Positions 27,139-35,964 of a stretch of DNA of 64,000 nucleotides are shown one piece after another (position 1 is the first letter of the stretch; every line of letters starts with the position of its first letter). Source of the DNA: Philodulcilactobacillus myokonensis (GTDB lineage: Bacteria; Bacillota; Bacilli; Lactobacillales; Lactobacillaceae); the NCBI RefSeq assembly GCF_027923585.1, contig NZ_BRPL01000002.1, forward strand, positions 1,054,001-1,118,000, in the 5' to 3' direction. Position numbers and translations under genes: made by a program. A model generated the notes under the pieces. The model did not search any database, was not told where the DNA came from, and was given only the letters and a program-made list of their open reading frames with translations.

Positions 27139-28491
27139 TTAATCTAAACCAATTTCTTTATTAGCAACATCAGCAATCCGTTTAGCATACGAATTAACTT
27201 CATCTTGAGTTGGAGCTTCAGCCATTACTCTTAATAATGGTTCAGTCCCACTTGGTCTTACTAGAACACGGCCATTACCATTCATTTCTTTTTCAACTTG
27301 CTTAATGATCTTTTGAATTTCAGGATTCTTTAATCCATCTTTTTTATGATTAGTCTTAACATTAATTAATTTTTGAGGATAGGTATGAACATCAGCGGCT
27401 AATTCAGAAAGCTTTTTACCAGTGGTCTTCATAATATGCATTAATTGAAGGCTGGTTAACATCCCATCACCGGTTGTATTGAAATCTAAGAAGACAATGT
27501 GGCCTGATTGTTCACCACCTAAGTTGTAGCCACCCCGATTCATTTCTTCAACGACATAGCGGTCACCAACTTGAGTCTGTTTACTATGCAAGCCGTGTGC
27601 TTCCATTGCTTTATACATCCCTAAATTACTCATAACCGTTGTTACAATCGTATCCTTCTTTAAGCGACCATGTTCAGACATGTATTTACCACAAATGTAC
27701 ATGATTTTATCGCCGTTAACAACGTTTCCCTTTTCGTCAACTGCAATACAACGATCGGCATCACCATCGAATGCAAAACCAACCTGAGCTTTTTTATCAA
27801 CGACGAATTTTTGCAATTTTTGCGGATGGACGGCACCAACGCCATCATTAATATTAATTCCATTTGGCATCGTTGCCATTGTATCGAAATCAACCCCAAC
27901 GTCGGCATATAAACGGGAAACTAAGTTACTAGTTGCACCGTTGGAAGCATCAACACAAATCTTCATTCCGGAAAGATCGTCAGGAATTGTTTGTTCTAAG
28001 AATCGAATGTATTTCTGACTACCTTCTGAGTAATCAGCAACGGTACCTAATCCTTTAGCACTGGGTCTCGGTAAGTCATCATTACCCTTCTCTAAAATAT
28101 CCTCAATTTCACTTTCTAGTGAATCAGATAATTTATATCCATCAGAACCAAAGAATTTAATCCCATTAAATTCCGCTGGATTATGTGAGGCGGTAATCAT
28201 AACTCCCGCAGCGGCATCCTGTGTTCTAACTAAGTATGCAACCCCAGGAGTACTAATAACACCCAGATGTAAAACTTCGATGCCAGCTGATAATAAACCG
28301 GCAGTTAAAGCTTCTTCCAGCATTTGGCCAGAAATTCTTGTATCCCTTGCCACTAATACTTGAGGTTGTTTATCAGAATCAGCGTGTTTAGATAAAACAT
28401 ATCCACCTGCTCGACCGCATCTAAACGCTAGTTCCGGTTTTAAATCTCGGTTAGCAACTCCACGAACACCATCAGTTCCAAAATATTTCAT
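27139..28491 (-). CDS. glmM: Phosphoglucosamine mutase
   Basis: Converts glucosamine-6-phosphate to glucosamine-1-phosphate for UDP-GlcNAc synthesis, the step after GlmS. At 450 residues it has the family start [10 protein letters not shown], the active phosphoserine loop [10 protein letters not shown] (S102), the metal-binding loop [10 protein letters not shown] and the C-terminal phosphate-binding [12 protein letters not shown]. It is the last gene of the conserved cdaA-cdaR-glmM operon; in several Firmicutes GlmM binds CdaA and lowers c-di-AMP synthesis. Confidence 0.98.
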   Translation of the reverse strand: MKYFGTDGVRGVANRDLKPELAFRCGRAGGYVLSKHADSDKQPQVLVARDTRISGQMLEEALTAGLLSAGIEVLHLGVISTPGVAYLVRTQDAAAGVMITASHNPAEFNGIKFFGSDGYKLSDSLESEIEDILEKGNDDLPRPSAKGLGTVADYSEGSQKYIRFLEQTIPDDLSGMKICVDASNGATSNLVSRLYADVGVDFDTMATMPNGININDGVGAVHPQKLQKFVVDKKAQVGFAFDGDADRCIAVDEKGNVVNGDKIMYICGKYMSEHGRLKKDTIVTTVMSNLGMYKAMEAHGLHSKQTQVGDRYVVEEMNRGGYNLGGEQSGHIVFLDFNTTGDGMLTSLQLMHIMKTTGKKLSELAADVHTYPQKLINVKTNHKKDGLKNPEIQKIIKQVEKEMNGNGRVLVRPSGTEPLLRVMAEAPTQDEVNSYAKRIADVANKEIGLD

Positions 28492-28515
28492 ATTTATACT
28501 TCCCCATTTCTCAAA

Positions 28516-29475
28516 TTATTCATTAACGATTTTAATTTTAATGTGATCAGGATTAAATCCTGAAACATTGTTTAAACTTTTATCCAGCTGAATTGTTTTT
28601 TCATGACCAGATGATATTTCAGAAGCATTAACGTTCACAGTGACTTTCTTTATCTTGGCTAATTGTTGTGAACTACCAAAAGCATTAACATTTTTAACAT
28701 TCGAAACTACTTTCGATTTATGACCATTAGAACCCATTAAATGGAAGTTCAATGGAACCTTCTTATTATTGCCACGTGTAATTGGTAAATGAACAGTTGT
28801 AGTTGAAGGTGTTAAAATCACATTTACAATTCGATTCTTAGAATCCAATGCTTCCATTACTGCTTGAGTATCAACAGTTTTACTGGTGTTTTCCGGTAAA
28901 TTAAGTTGAGCAATTACCCGTTTAATTTTAGAAATTTCACTTGATGCACCAGTAACTTTAACATTCGAAATTCCGGCAACTGGTTTGCCAGCGGTGTAAC
29001 CAGGCGATAAGTTGCTGTTATTATATGCAACTTTAATTGGCATCGAAATGGTCCTTCTTGGCTGGACATCAACTTTAATCGTAGACGGCCTCAAATGATA
29101 AGTTAGATCAGAATTCAAGCCTTCTTGAAATAAGCGAACGTTATGTTTACCAACACTCAATTTACTTAAATCAGCGAAAACTTTAAAATTCTGCGTATTA
29201 GAAGTTGTGGTAACTAATGCTGACGGTCCACTAATTTGGACATTCACTTTTTCAGGATACCCAGTTACAAAATATTTACTACTATTTACATTTAATTGTA
29301 ATGGTACTTGAATATTATCAGTTTTAGTTGATGTTAATTGAGTTTGTTGGCCATTACTTGATTGGAAATGATTAGTATATCTAGTTTGAGTTTGTTTAAC
29401 ATATGCAAATATTAAAATTGCAAACAAAAGGGAGATACATCTGAAGAAAAAATTACTGTTAAAAAATTTATTCAT
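28516..29475 (-). CDS. cdaR: CdaR, regulator of diadenylate cyclase (YbbR domains)
   Basis: A 319-residue protein with one N-terminal membrane anchor (about 5-25) and an extracytoplasmic part built of YbbR repeats (three units, about 50-120, 130-215 and 225-310). CdaR modulates the c-di-AMP cyclase CdaA in the membrane. Its start codon overlaps the cdaA stop by one base, and glmM follows 24 bases later. This order is conserved in Firmicutes. Confidence 0.94.
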   Translation of the reverse strand: MNKFFNSNFFFRCISLLFAILIFAYVKQTQTRYTNHFQSSNGQQTQLTSTKTDNIQVPLQLNVNSSKYFVTGYPEKVNVQISGPSALVTTTSNTQNFKVFADLSKLSVGKHNVRLFQEGLNSDLTYHLRPSTIKVDVQPRRTISMPIKVAYNNSNLSPGYTAGKPVAGISNVKVTGASSEISKIKRVIAQLNLPENTSKTVDTQAVMEALDSKNRIVNVILTPSTTTVHLPITRGNNKKVPLNFHLMGSNGHKSKVVSNVKNVNAFGSSQQLAKIKKVTVNVNASEISSGHEKTIQLDKSLNNVSGFNPDHIKIKIVNE

Positions 29476-30320
29476 TATTTCTCCCTCCTCAATAGTTTGT
29501 TAAACCAACGCGTAATTGCACTTAACGAAGGTTTATTATCATCATCATCTTCCTTAAGCAATTGATCATTAAAGAATTTCAGATAATCTTTTCTGGTAAG
29601 GCCACGAATTAATTCGTTATCCTTTGTAATTGATACTTCACCGGTTTCTTCTGAAATGACAATTGTTAAAGCATCGGTTACTTCAGAAATACCAACAGCA
29701 GCACGGTGTCTCGTCCCCAATTCCTTGGGAATCAAATTACTTTGTGATAGCGGAAGATAAGCGGCTGCAACTGCAATTCGCTGATTTCTGATAATTACTG
29801 CACCATCATGAAGCGGCGTATTAGGAATAAAGGTATTAATCAACAATTCACCTGAAATATCAGCATCCAACTTAATCCCGGTTTCAATATAATCTTCCAA
29901 ACCGGTATCCATTTGAATGGTAATAAGCGCCCCGATTCGACGTTTTGACATATATTGAATGGCAGTATCCAATGATGAAATCATGTGCTTGATTTCGATA
30001 CCTTCTTTTTGATTCCGTCTTAAAACAGAACCACGACCTAAATGTTCTAAGCCACGTCTTATTTCTGGTTGGAAAATAACAATAATAGCAATAACGCCCC
30101 AATTAATAACTTGATCCATTAACCAGGAAACAGCGTCTAGTCCTAAATAAACGCTTATAATTTTAATTACTGCTATAATGATAATTCCACGAAATAGCTG
30201 GACAGCTTTAGTGCCCTTCAGTAAAATGATAAGTTCATAAATAATGAACCAGACAACTAAAATGTCCAATAAACTAGTAAAGTGATGGACAGTGAATAAA
30301 TCACTCCAAAATGAGTTCAT
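29475..30320 (-). CDS. cdaA: Diadenylate cyclase CdaA
   Basis: Makes c-di-AMP from two ATP. About 281 residues: three N-terminal membrane helices (to about 90), then the DAC domain with the catalytic motifs LHDGAVII (DGA) and GTRHRAAVG (RHR). The frame begins at ATG 30335, but I chose ATG 30320, which has GGAGG 8 bases upstream and gives the usual short N-terminus (MNSFWSDLF). c-di-AMP controls K+ transport and turgor in this group, which links this gene to kup at 18230-20311. Confidence 0.96.
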   Translation of the reverse strand: MNSFWSDLFTVHHFTSLLDILVVWFIIYELIILLKGTKAVQLFRGIIIIAVIKIISVYLGLDAVSWLMDQVINWGVIAIIVIFQPEIRRGLEHLGRGSVLRRNQKEGIEIKHMISSLDTAIQYMSKRRIGALITIQMDTGLEDYIETGIKLDADISGELLINTFIPNTPLHDGAVIIRNQRIAVAAAYLPLSQSNLIPKELGTRHRAAVGISEVTDALTIVISEETGEVSITKDNELIRGLTRKDYLKFFNDQLLKEDDDDNKPSLSAITRWFNKLLRREK

Positions 30321-30460
30321 TAATAAGTCCTCCATATTTTTATTCCATATTTATTATATCACTTTAGGAATATTTTAACTTTAATGATCAATTTAAATCA
30401 ATAAATCGTATCATTTTCTAATAATTCATGTTTTAATAATAGTCGGGAGCTGAATCAAAC

Positions 30461-31114
30461 ATGATATCCAAACACTGGCAAATTAGAATTATGTTTTTAA
30501 TCATATTAAGTTTTCTCTTTGCCTATATTAAAGTCCCCTTCCGCTTCTTAATTTTAAATACATTCTTAGCATATATTCCGATTGAATTAGGTTTTCAAAT
30601 TTTAAGGAAATCAATTTATAAAACATTTTGGTTATGGCCATTCTTAATTATGTGGCTCCTATTTTACCCAAATGCACCGTATTTATTAACTGATTTGTTT
30701 CATTTAACAATGTTAAATGCTTTTAATTTGGATAGCTCCATGAAATTAGTCCCAATTGAAATCTGGATATACTTTGCTTGTTTAACAATCATTGTTTTTT
30801 TATGTGTTATTATCAGCTCAAGGGGATTAATGAATATCACCCAAATGCTTACTAACAAATATTTTGCAAATGTGCCATCAAAAGTAAAATCGTTTTTAAA
30901 TCAATTATTAATCGTTTTGTTAACTATCATTTCATCCATCGGTATTTTTATTGGCCGATTTTTAAGAATTCATACGATTTTTCTTTTCATATCACCACGA
31001 CTATTCATCAATCCGCTGATTAACATGTGGCACTATCATATGATTATTTTTGTAATAGTATTAACAATTGTTCAATTATCAATTGATTGGGTGATTTCAA
31101 TTCAAAATAAATAA
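30461..31114 (+). CDS. DUF1361 membrane protein
   Basis: A 217-residue protein with about six membrane helices. The signature FYPNAPYLLTDLFHL near residue 68 marks DUF1361, a family of unknown function common in lactobacilli and other Firmicutes. The remaining sequence is hydrophobic with short basic loops. It is divergent from the cdaA operon and convergent with murB, sharing a bidirectional terminator with it. Confidence 0.88.
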   Translation: MISKHWQIRIMFLIILSFLFAYIKVPFRFLILNTFLAYIPIELGFQILRKSIYKTFWLWPFLIMWLLFYPNAPYLLTDLFHLTMLNAFNLDSSMKLVPIEIWIYFACLTIIVFLCVIISSRGLMNITQMLTNKYFANVPSKVKSFLNQLLIVLLTIISSIGIFIGRFLRIHTIFLFISPRLFINPLINMWHYHMIIFVIVLTIVQLSIDWVISIQNK

Positions 31115-31143
31115 AATGCAGCTATCTTTAGCTGCATTTTATT
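31113..31143. terminator. Bidirectional terminator between the DUF1361 gene and murB
   Basis: AATGCAGCTA and TAGCTGCATT pair around a 4-base loop, with A/T-rich tails on both sides. Confidence 0.85.
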
Positions 31144-32026
31144 TATTTCGATTACCAATGATTCTAACTTCTGGATGAAGTTTAACTTGGTTTTGCTCAT
31201 AAACCACCGATTGAACATGGTGAATCACATTTAAATAGTCATCGGCAGTTGCATGATCAACATTGACAATAAAGCCAGCATGTTTTTTGGATACTTCAGC
31301 TCCACCGCTGCGGTAGCCTTGTAAATGAGCATCATGAATTAACTTTCCAGTAAAATATCCAGTTGGGCGCTTAAAAACACTGCCACATGATGGTAATTCT
31401 AAGGGTTGCTTAGACATCCGGAGCGCATTGATATGATCCATGAAAGACTGAATTTGATTAGAATCAGCCGGTTTTAAATTAAACGTTGCTGACAACACAA
31501 CCATCTTTTGATCCTGAATAATGCTATGACGATATCCAAAATTCAGTTGATCACGATTCAATGTTTGAATTTTACCATCTGATAACACATTGACTGAATC
31601 AACAATTGAATCGGTCGAACCGCCATAAGCACCAGCATTCATAAAAATAGCACCGCCAACACTACCTGGAATTCCAGCTGCAAATTCCAATCCTGATAAT
31701 GAATGTTTTTGAGCACAAATTGATGCATCAATAATTGCAGCACCTGCATCTGCTATAATTTGATTACCAACACATCTAATTCGATTTAAATGAATCAAGC
31801 TAATCACTAAGCCGTGAATACCGCCATCCCTAATGATTAAATTGCTAGCCCGACCAATCACTGTAATCGGAAGCCGATCCTTATTTGCTAATTGAACTAA
31901 CATTTCAAGTTCTTTTACATTTTTAGGAAATGCTAATAATTCTGCCGGACCGCCAGTTTTTGTAAACGTGTAATGAGATAGTGGTTCATTTTTTAAAATT
32001 TTGATGTCATTAAGCTTACTTTCCAT
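31139..32026 (-). CDS. murB: UDP-N-acetylenolpyruvoylglucosamine reductase
   Basis: FAD enzyme that reduces UDP-GlcNAc-enolpyruvate to UDP-MurNAc in peptidoglycan synthesis. At 295 residues it is the short type IIb form. FAD-binding segments ITVIGRASNLIIRDGG and GIPGSVGGAIFMNAGAYGG are clear, as is the catalytic Ser region LPSCGSVFKRP and the final Glu in LHPEVRIIG. It is preceded by a 96-base gap from the divergent exonuclease gene. Confidence 0.96.
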   Translation of the reverse strand: MESKLNDIKILKNEPLSHYTFTKTGGPAELLAFPKNVKELEMLVQLANKDRLPITVIGRASNLIIRDGGIHGLVISLIHLNRIRCVGNQIIADAGAAIIDASICAQKHSLSGLEFAAGIPGSVGGAIFMNAGAYGGSTDSIVDSVNVLSDGKIQTLNRDQLNFGYRHSIIQDQKMVVLSATFNLKPADSNQIQSFMDHINALRMSKQPLELPSCGSVFKRPTGYFTGKLIHDAHLQGYRSGGAEVSKKHAGFIVNVDHATADDYLNVIHHVQSVVYEQNQVKLHPEVRIIGNRNK

Positions 32027-32131
32027 AATTCAATTCCCCTAATTTTAAATCTATCTTAATTAATTTTACCACTAAACATCCGATGCTATACTAAAAACAT
32101 CTAATAATTTTTCAAATAAGGAATGATAAAA

Positions 32132-32668
32132 TTGAATTTTATTGCAATTGATTTTGAAACAGCTGCAAGAAAAAGAGCAAGTGCATGTTCTCTAGCAATT
32201 ACAGTCATTAGAAAAGATGAAATTGCAAGCGAATTTTATACTTTAATTAATCCGGAAGTAAAATTTTATTGGCGCAACGTTAAAGTAAACGGTATTCATG
32301 AAAAAGACGTCCAAAATGCTCCTACTTTTCCAGAAATTTGGCCAATGATCAAGTCATTATTCCAAAATAATATGTTGGTCATTGCACACAATAATTCTTT
32401 TGATAACAGTGTTTTAAGAAAAACATTGGAACGTTATCAAATAAATGAGCCTAAATACTTAACACTTGATACTGTAAAAACAAGTCGCCATCTTTTTCCA
32501 AATTTAATCAACTATAAATTAGACACCGTCTGCAGAGATTTAAACATTCCACTTCATCATCACCATAATGCTTTAGATGACAGTTTAGCATGTGCCAATA
32601 TTTTAATTGAACAAAAAAGGCAGTTTGGTGAAGAAGCAATCAAACCGTTTGTTAGAATTTTCAATTAA
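32132..32668 (+). CDS. DEDDh exonuclease, DNA polymerase III epsilon-like
   Basis: A 178-residue 3'-5' exonuclease domain protein. Exo I is AIDFETA, Exo II is VIAHNNSFD, and Exo III is HHNALDD (DEDDh type). Such stand-alone epsilon-like proteins are frequent in lactobacilli, and their role (repair or RNA/DNA end trimming) is not certain. I chose TTG 32132 because AAGGA sits 8 bases before it and the family begins MNFIAIDFETA; ATG 32123 directly abuts that ribosome binding site. Confidence 0.88.
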   Translation: MNFIAIDFETAARKRASACSLAITVIRKDEIASEFYTLINPEVKFYWRNVKVNGIHEKDVQNAPTFPEIWPMIKSLFQNNMLVIAHNNSFDNSVLRKTLERYQINEPKYLTLDTVKTSRHLFPNLINYKLDTVCRDLNIPLHHHHNALDDSLACANILIEQKRQFGEEAIKPFVRIFN

Positions 32669-32676
32669 CCGACTTA

Positions 32677-32716
32677 AAATCCTAGGATGAATTTATTCCA
32701 TCCCAGGATTTTTTAT
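32677..32716 (+). terminator. Terminator of the exonuclease gene
   Basis: AAATCCTAGGATG and CATCCCAGGATTTTTT form a long stem with one mismatch and a T run. Confidence 0.8.
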
Positions 32717-33210
32717 TTTACCTTAATTTTCATTTCAATTGTTGATTGATAGTTGCCCTCACTTTGAATTATTCGATGCTTCATATGGTCTTTAAATCCA
32801 CACTCACGATAAATATGAACGGCGGCATGGTTCCTTTTTTCAACAATTAATAATAATGAATGGAGGTTACTTTGGATTCTTCCCCATCTAATGGCTTCCC
32901 TTACTAATGCTTTACCTAAGCCAAAATTCCAAAATGGTTTCCTAACTGCAACGCCCAATTCGCCATCATCTGAATCAGATAATCGCTGGACAGTTACAAC
33001 TCCAATTAAATCATGTTGATACTCAGCAACAATAATAATATTACCACGGGTTTGATTAATCATTATAAGCTGCCTTGCTTCTTGTTTAACAGATAGTTGG
33101 GCAATTTCTGGATCAACACTAAAAGTATCAGATTCACGGACTAGTTTTTTCATTAAATTTAACAGTGATTCAGCATCATCTGGCTGTGCAACTTTAATCT
33201 CAGCTTCCAT
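32713..33210 (-). CDS. GNAT-family N-acetyltransferase
   Basis: A 165-residue acetyltransferase with the GNAT fold: acetyl-CoA motif A around LGVAVRKPFWNFGLGKALV (about 95-113) and the later VEKRNHAAVHIYRECGFK (helix-strand of motif B). It resembles RimI-like or general GNAT enzymes; the substrate is unknown. The start ATG overlaps the tsaE stop in TAATG, so it is translationally coupled to tsaE. In other lactobacilli a GNAT gene also follows tsaE. Confidence 0.9.
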   Translation of the reverse strand: MEAEIKVAQPDDAESLLNLMKKLVRESDTFSVDPEIAQLSVKQEARQLIMINQTRGNIIIVAEYQHDLIGVVTVQRLSDSDDGELGVAVRKPFWNFGLGKALVREAIRWGRIQSNLHSLLLIVEKRNHAAVHIYRECGFKDHMKHRIIQSEGNYQSTIEMKIKVK

Positions 33211-33677
33211 TATTTTTGGTTCAAGCTTTCTGAAATCATTTTTTTAAAATGGTCTCCAACGGGATTAAATTCCAAAGTTCGATAATTTTCACCTTTAAGA
33301 TCATCACGTTTAAAAATAATTTGTAAATGTTGAGCAGGAAGTTCACTTTTAACATATCTTGACCATTCAACAACACTGACACCATCGCCATCAAAATATT
33401 CATCTAAGCCAAGGTCAGCACCACTGCCATCATCTAAACGATATGCATCCATGTGATAAAGGGGAATTCGACCATCTTTATATTCCTTGATAATTGTAAA
33501 GGTTGGGCTCACAACATAACGTTTAATGCCTAATCCCTTAGCAATTCCCTTTGTAAAAGTAGTCTTTCCAGCACCTAAATCGCCATCTAATACAATGACA
33601 TCCCCTGGTTTCAAATACTTAGCAATCGATTTTCCGATTCCAATTGTTTCCTTTGAATTATTTACTTCTAATTTCAA
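33210..33677 (-). CDS. tsaE: tRNA t6A biosynthesis ATPase TsaE
   Basis: A 155-residue P-loop ATPase, part of the TsaBDE complex that makes t6A at position 37 of ANN-decoding tRNAs. Walker A GDLGAGKT is at residues 32-39, with SPTFTIIKEY (switch region) and the YHMDAYRLDD motif following. It lies 20 bases after pta and overlaps the GNAT gene by one base, the typical ung-pta-tsaE-GNAT order of lactobacilli. Confidence 0.95.
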   Translation of the reverse strand: MKLEVNNSKETIGIGKSIAKYLKPGDVIVLDGDLGAGKTTFTKGIAKGLGIKRYVVSPTFTIIKEYKDGRIPLYHMDAYRLDDGSGADLGLDEYFDGDGVSVVEWSRYVKSELPAQHLQIIFKRDDLKGENYRTLEFNPVGDHFKKMISESLNQK

Positions 33678-33697
33678 ACTTAAAATTCACCTTCATA

Positions 33698-34672
33698 TTA
33701 AAGTGATTGAATTGCATTAATCATTGCAACTTTATAAACATCATCTGAATTACAACCACGTGATAGATCAGAAACGGGTTGATTTAATCCTTGTAAAATT
33801 GGGCCTAATGCCTCAAATCCACCTAACCTTTGTGCAATTTTATAACCAATATTCCCAGATTGTAAATCAGGGAAAACAAAGACGTTGGAATGACCAGCTA
33901 CTTTAGAATTCGGTGCCTTTGTTTTAGCAACTGATGGTACTAAAGCGGCATCAAACTGTAATTCGCCATCAACAGATAAATCAGGTTGCTCTTCACGAAC
34001 TTTTTTAGTTGCTTCGACGACCTTAGTGACCATATCGCCCTTTGCAGATCCCTTGGTTGAAAAACTTAACATTGCAATTTTAGGATCTAAATCAAACATT
34101 TTAGCGGTATTAGCACTTTCAATTGCAACTTCGGCCATTGTATCAGCATCTAAAGTAATATTAATTGCACAATCTGCAAAAATGTAACGTTCACCATGCT
34201 TTTGTAAAATAAAAGCACCACTGACCCTTTTAATACCCGGTTTAGTTTTAATAATTTGTAAAGCAGGCAATACAGTGGCACCAGTAGATTGGGTGGCACC
34301 AGAAACCATCCCATCGGCTAATCCCATATAAACTAGCATGGTTCCAAAGTAATTATAATTTTGAAGCCATTTTTCAGCCCGTTCATGGCTAGTTTTACCA
34401 TTTCTTCTTTTCACCAATGATTCAACCATTTGATTATGTTTATCAACTGGATATTGTTCAGGATCGATAATATTAACGTTTTTTAAATTAACATTATGAT
34501 CATATGCAATTTTTTCAATTTGTTCAGAATTGCCCAAAAGAATGGGTTGAATCAAGTGCTCCTGTCCTAATTTAGCGACAGCCTTAATGATTCTAATGTC
34601 TAATCCTTCTGGAAAAACAATTTTTTTATTTTTACCTTCAATTTTTTGCTTCAATCTATTAAACAAGTTCAT
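33698..34672 (-). CDS. pta: Phosphate acetyltransferase
   Basis: Interconverts acetyl-CoA and acetyl phosphate. A 324-residue short-form enzyme with the whole PTA domain: N-terminal KIVFPEGLD, GMVSGATQSTGATVLPALQ and the C-terminal FPDLQSGNIGYKIAQRLGG, ending ...GPILQGLNQPVSDLSRG. In heterofermentative lactic acid bacteria Pta links phosphoketolase-derived acetyl phosphate to acetyl-CoA and ethanol. It begins 2 bases after ung. Confidence 0.96.
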   Translation of the reverse strand: MNLFNRLKQKIEGKNKKIVFPEGLDIRIIKAVAKLGQEHLIQPILLGNSEQIEKIAYDHNVNLKNVNIIDPEQYPVDKHNQMVESLVKRRNGKTSHERAEKWLQNYNYFGTMLVYMGLADGMVSGATQSTGATVLPALQIIKTKPGIKRVSGAFILQKHGERYIFADCAINITLDADTMAEVAIESANTAKMFDLDPKIAMLSFSTKGSAKGDMVTKVVEATKKVREEQPDLSVDGELQFDAALVPSVAKTKAPNSKVAGHSNVFVFPDLQSGNIGYKIAQRLGGFEALGPILQGLNQPVSDLSRGCNSDDVYKVAMINAIQSL

Positions 34673-34674
34673 GA

Positions 34675-35409
34675 CTATTCTTCCTTTTTGGTATTTGGAT
34701 TTTCATTTTTTTGATCTAAACTAACGTGTTCTGGTAATTGCCAGTCAATTGGCTTCTCGCCTAAAGCCTTTAATGCTTCATTGGTTTTTGAAAATGGCCT
34801 TGAACCAAAGAAACCACGGTTAGCGGACAATGGACTGGGATGGGCTGATTGTAAAACAATGTTAGTTTCAGTATTAATTAGCTTAATTTTATTTCTGGCA
34901 GCCCGCCCCCAAAGAATAAAGACAACCGGTTCTGGACGTTCAGATAATTTTTGAATTGCAACATCAGTTAATCGTTCCCAGCCCTTTCCTTTATGTGAAA
35001 AGGCTTGACCATTCCTAACGGTTAAAACTGAATTAAGCATTAAAACACCTTGTTTAGCCCATTTTTCTAAGTAACCATGATGCACTGGTTTAATCCCTAA
35101 ATCATGATATAGTTCTTTATAAATATTTTTCAAAGATGGTGGAATTTCGACTCCCGGCATAACAGAAAAACTTAATCCGTGAGCCTGATTAGGTTCATGA
35201 TATGGATCTTGTCCCAAAATAACCACCTTAGTTTTACTGAATGGCGTCCATTCAAAAGCTTCAAAAATTTTACTTGCAGCTGGATGAATATAATAATGAT
35301 TATATTCATTTACCAAAAATTTTCGCAAATCTTGATAATAAGCTTTTTCAAATTCTGGCTTTAAAACACCCCACCAATCATTATGAATAAATGGTTTCAA
35401 ATTCAACAC
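34675..35409 (-). CDS. ung: Uracil-DNA glycosylase
   Basis: Family 1 UDG that removes uracil from DNA to begin base excision repair. The water-activating motif GQDPYH is at 66-71 (D68), the substrate-stacking region [11 protein letters not shown] follows, and the [14 protein letters not shown] leucine loop is near residue 200. The 244-residue protein is slightly longer than usual because of a charged tail ([14 protein letters not shown]). First gene of the ung-pta-tsaE-GNAT group. Confidence 0.97.
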   Translation of the reverse strand: MLNLKPFIHNDWWGVLKPEFEKAYYQDLRKFLVNEYNHYYIHPAASKIFEAFEWTPFSKTKVVILGQDPYHEPNQAHGLSFSVMPGVEIPPSLKNIYKELYHDLGIKPVHHGYLEKWAKQGVLMLNSVLTVRNGQAFSHKGKGWERLTDVAIQKLSERPEPVVFILWGRAARNKIKLINTETNIVLQSAHPSPLSANRGFFGSRPFSKTNEALKALGEKPIDWQLPEHVSLDQKNENPNTKKEE

Positions 35410-35437
35410 CTCAATTTAATTTTATCATATTTAGTAC

Positions 35438-35473
35438 AAAAAAAGAGACCTGTTGTTTCATAACAGAATCTCC
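35438..35473 (-). terminator. Terminator of the secG-rnr-smpB group
   Basis: On the minus strand GAGATTCTGTT and AACAGGTCTC form an imperfect stem, followed by seven T. It starts at the smpB stop. Confidence 0.75.
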
Positions 35474-35950
35474 TTAGTAGTTCTTCATATAGCGTGAAAT
35501 TTCACGTTCTTGATCACGACGTTTAATTGCTTCCCGCTTATCATATTGACGACGGCCCTTAGCAACCCCAATCAATACTTTGGCAAAACCATGTTTAATG
35601 TAAACTTTGAGCGGAATTAAAGTGATTCCTTTATTTTGAACATCGTTTCTTAAACGCTTAATTTGCTGCTTATGCAAAAGTAATTTTCGATTTCTTAATG
35701 GATCATGATTAAATTGATTTCCTTCAGCATACTCACTAATATGAACATTTTCTAAATATGCTTCACCATTTCTAATTCGTGCAAAACCATCCTTCAAGTT
35801 TAAACGTCTAGCACGAATCGATTTAATCTCGGTTCCTTTCAATGCCATGCCAGCTTCGACAGTCTTTAAAATATCGTAATCATGTCTGGCACGACGATTT
35901 TGCGCCATTACATTTGAATTATTATTCTGTCGGCGTTTTTTCTTTGACAT
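35474..35950 (-). CDS. smpB: SsrA-binding protein SmpB
   Basis: Binds tmRNA and takes it to stalled ribosomes. At 158 residues it is normal size, with the OB-fold start [18 protein letters not shown], the [10 protein letters not shown] segment and the basic C-terminal tail ([17 protein letters not shown]) that reads the empty mRNA channel. It follows rnr by 14 bases, as in most lactobacilli. Its partner ssrA lies at 10752-11117. Confidence 0.98.
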   Translation of the reverse strand: MSKKKRRQNNNSNVMAQNRRARHDYDILKTVEAGMALKGTEIKSIRARRLNLKDGFARIRNGEAYLENVHISEYAEGNQFNHDPLRNRKLLLHKQQIKRLRNDVQNKGITLIPLKVYIKHGFAKVLIGVAKGRRQYDKREAIKRRDQEREISRYMKNY

Positions 35951-35964
35951 TTAAATCACCCCAA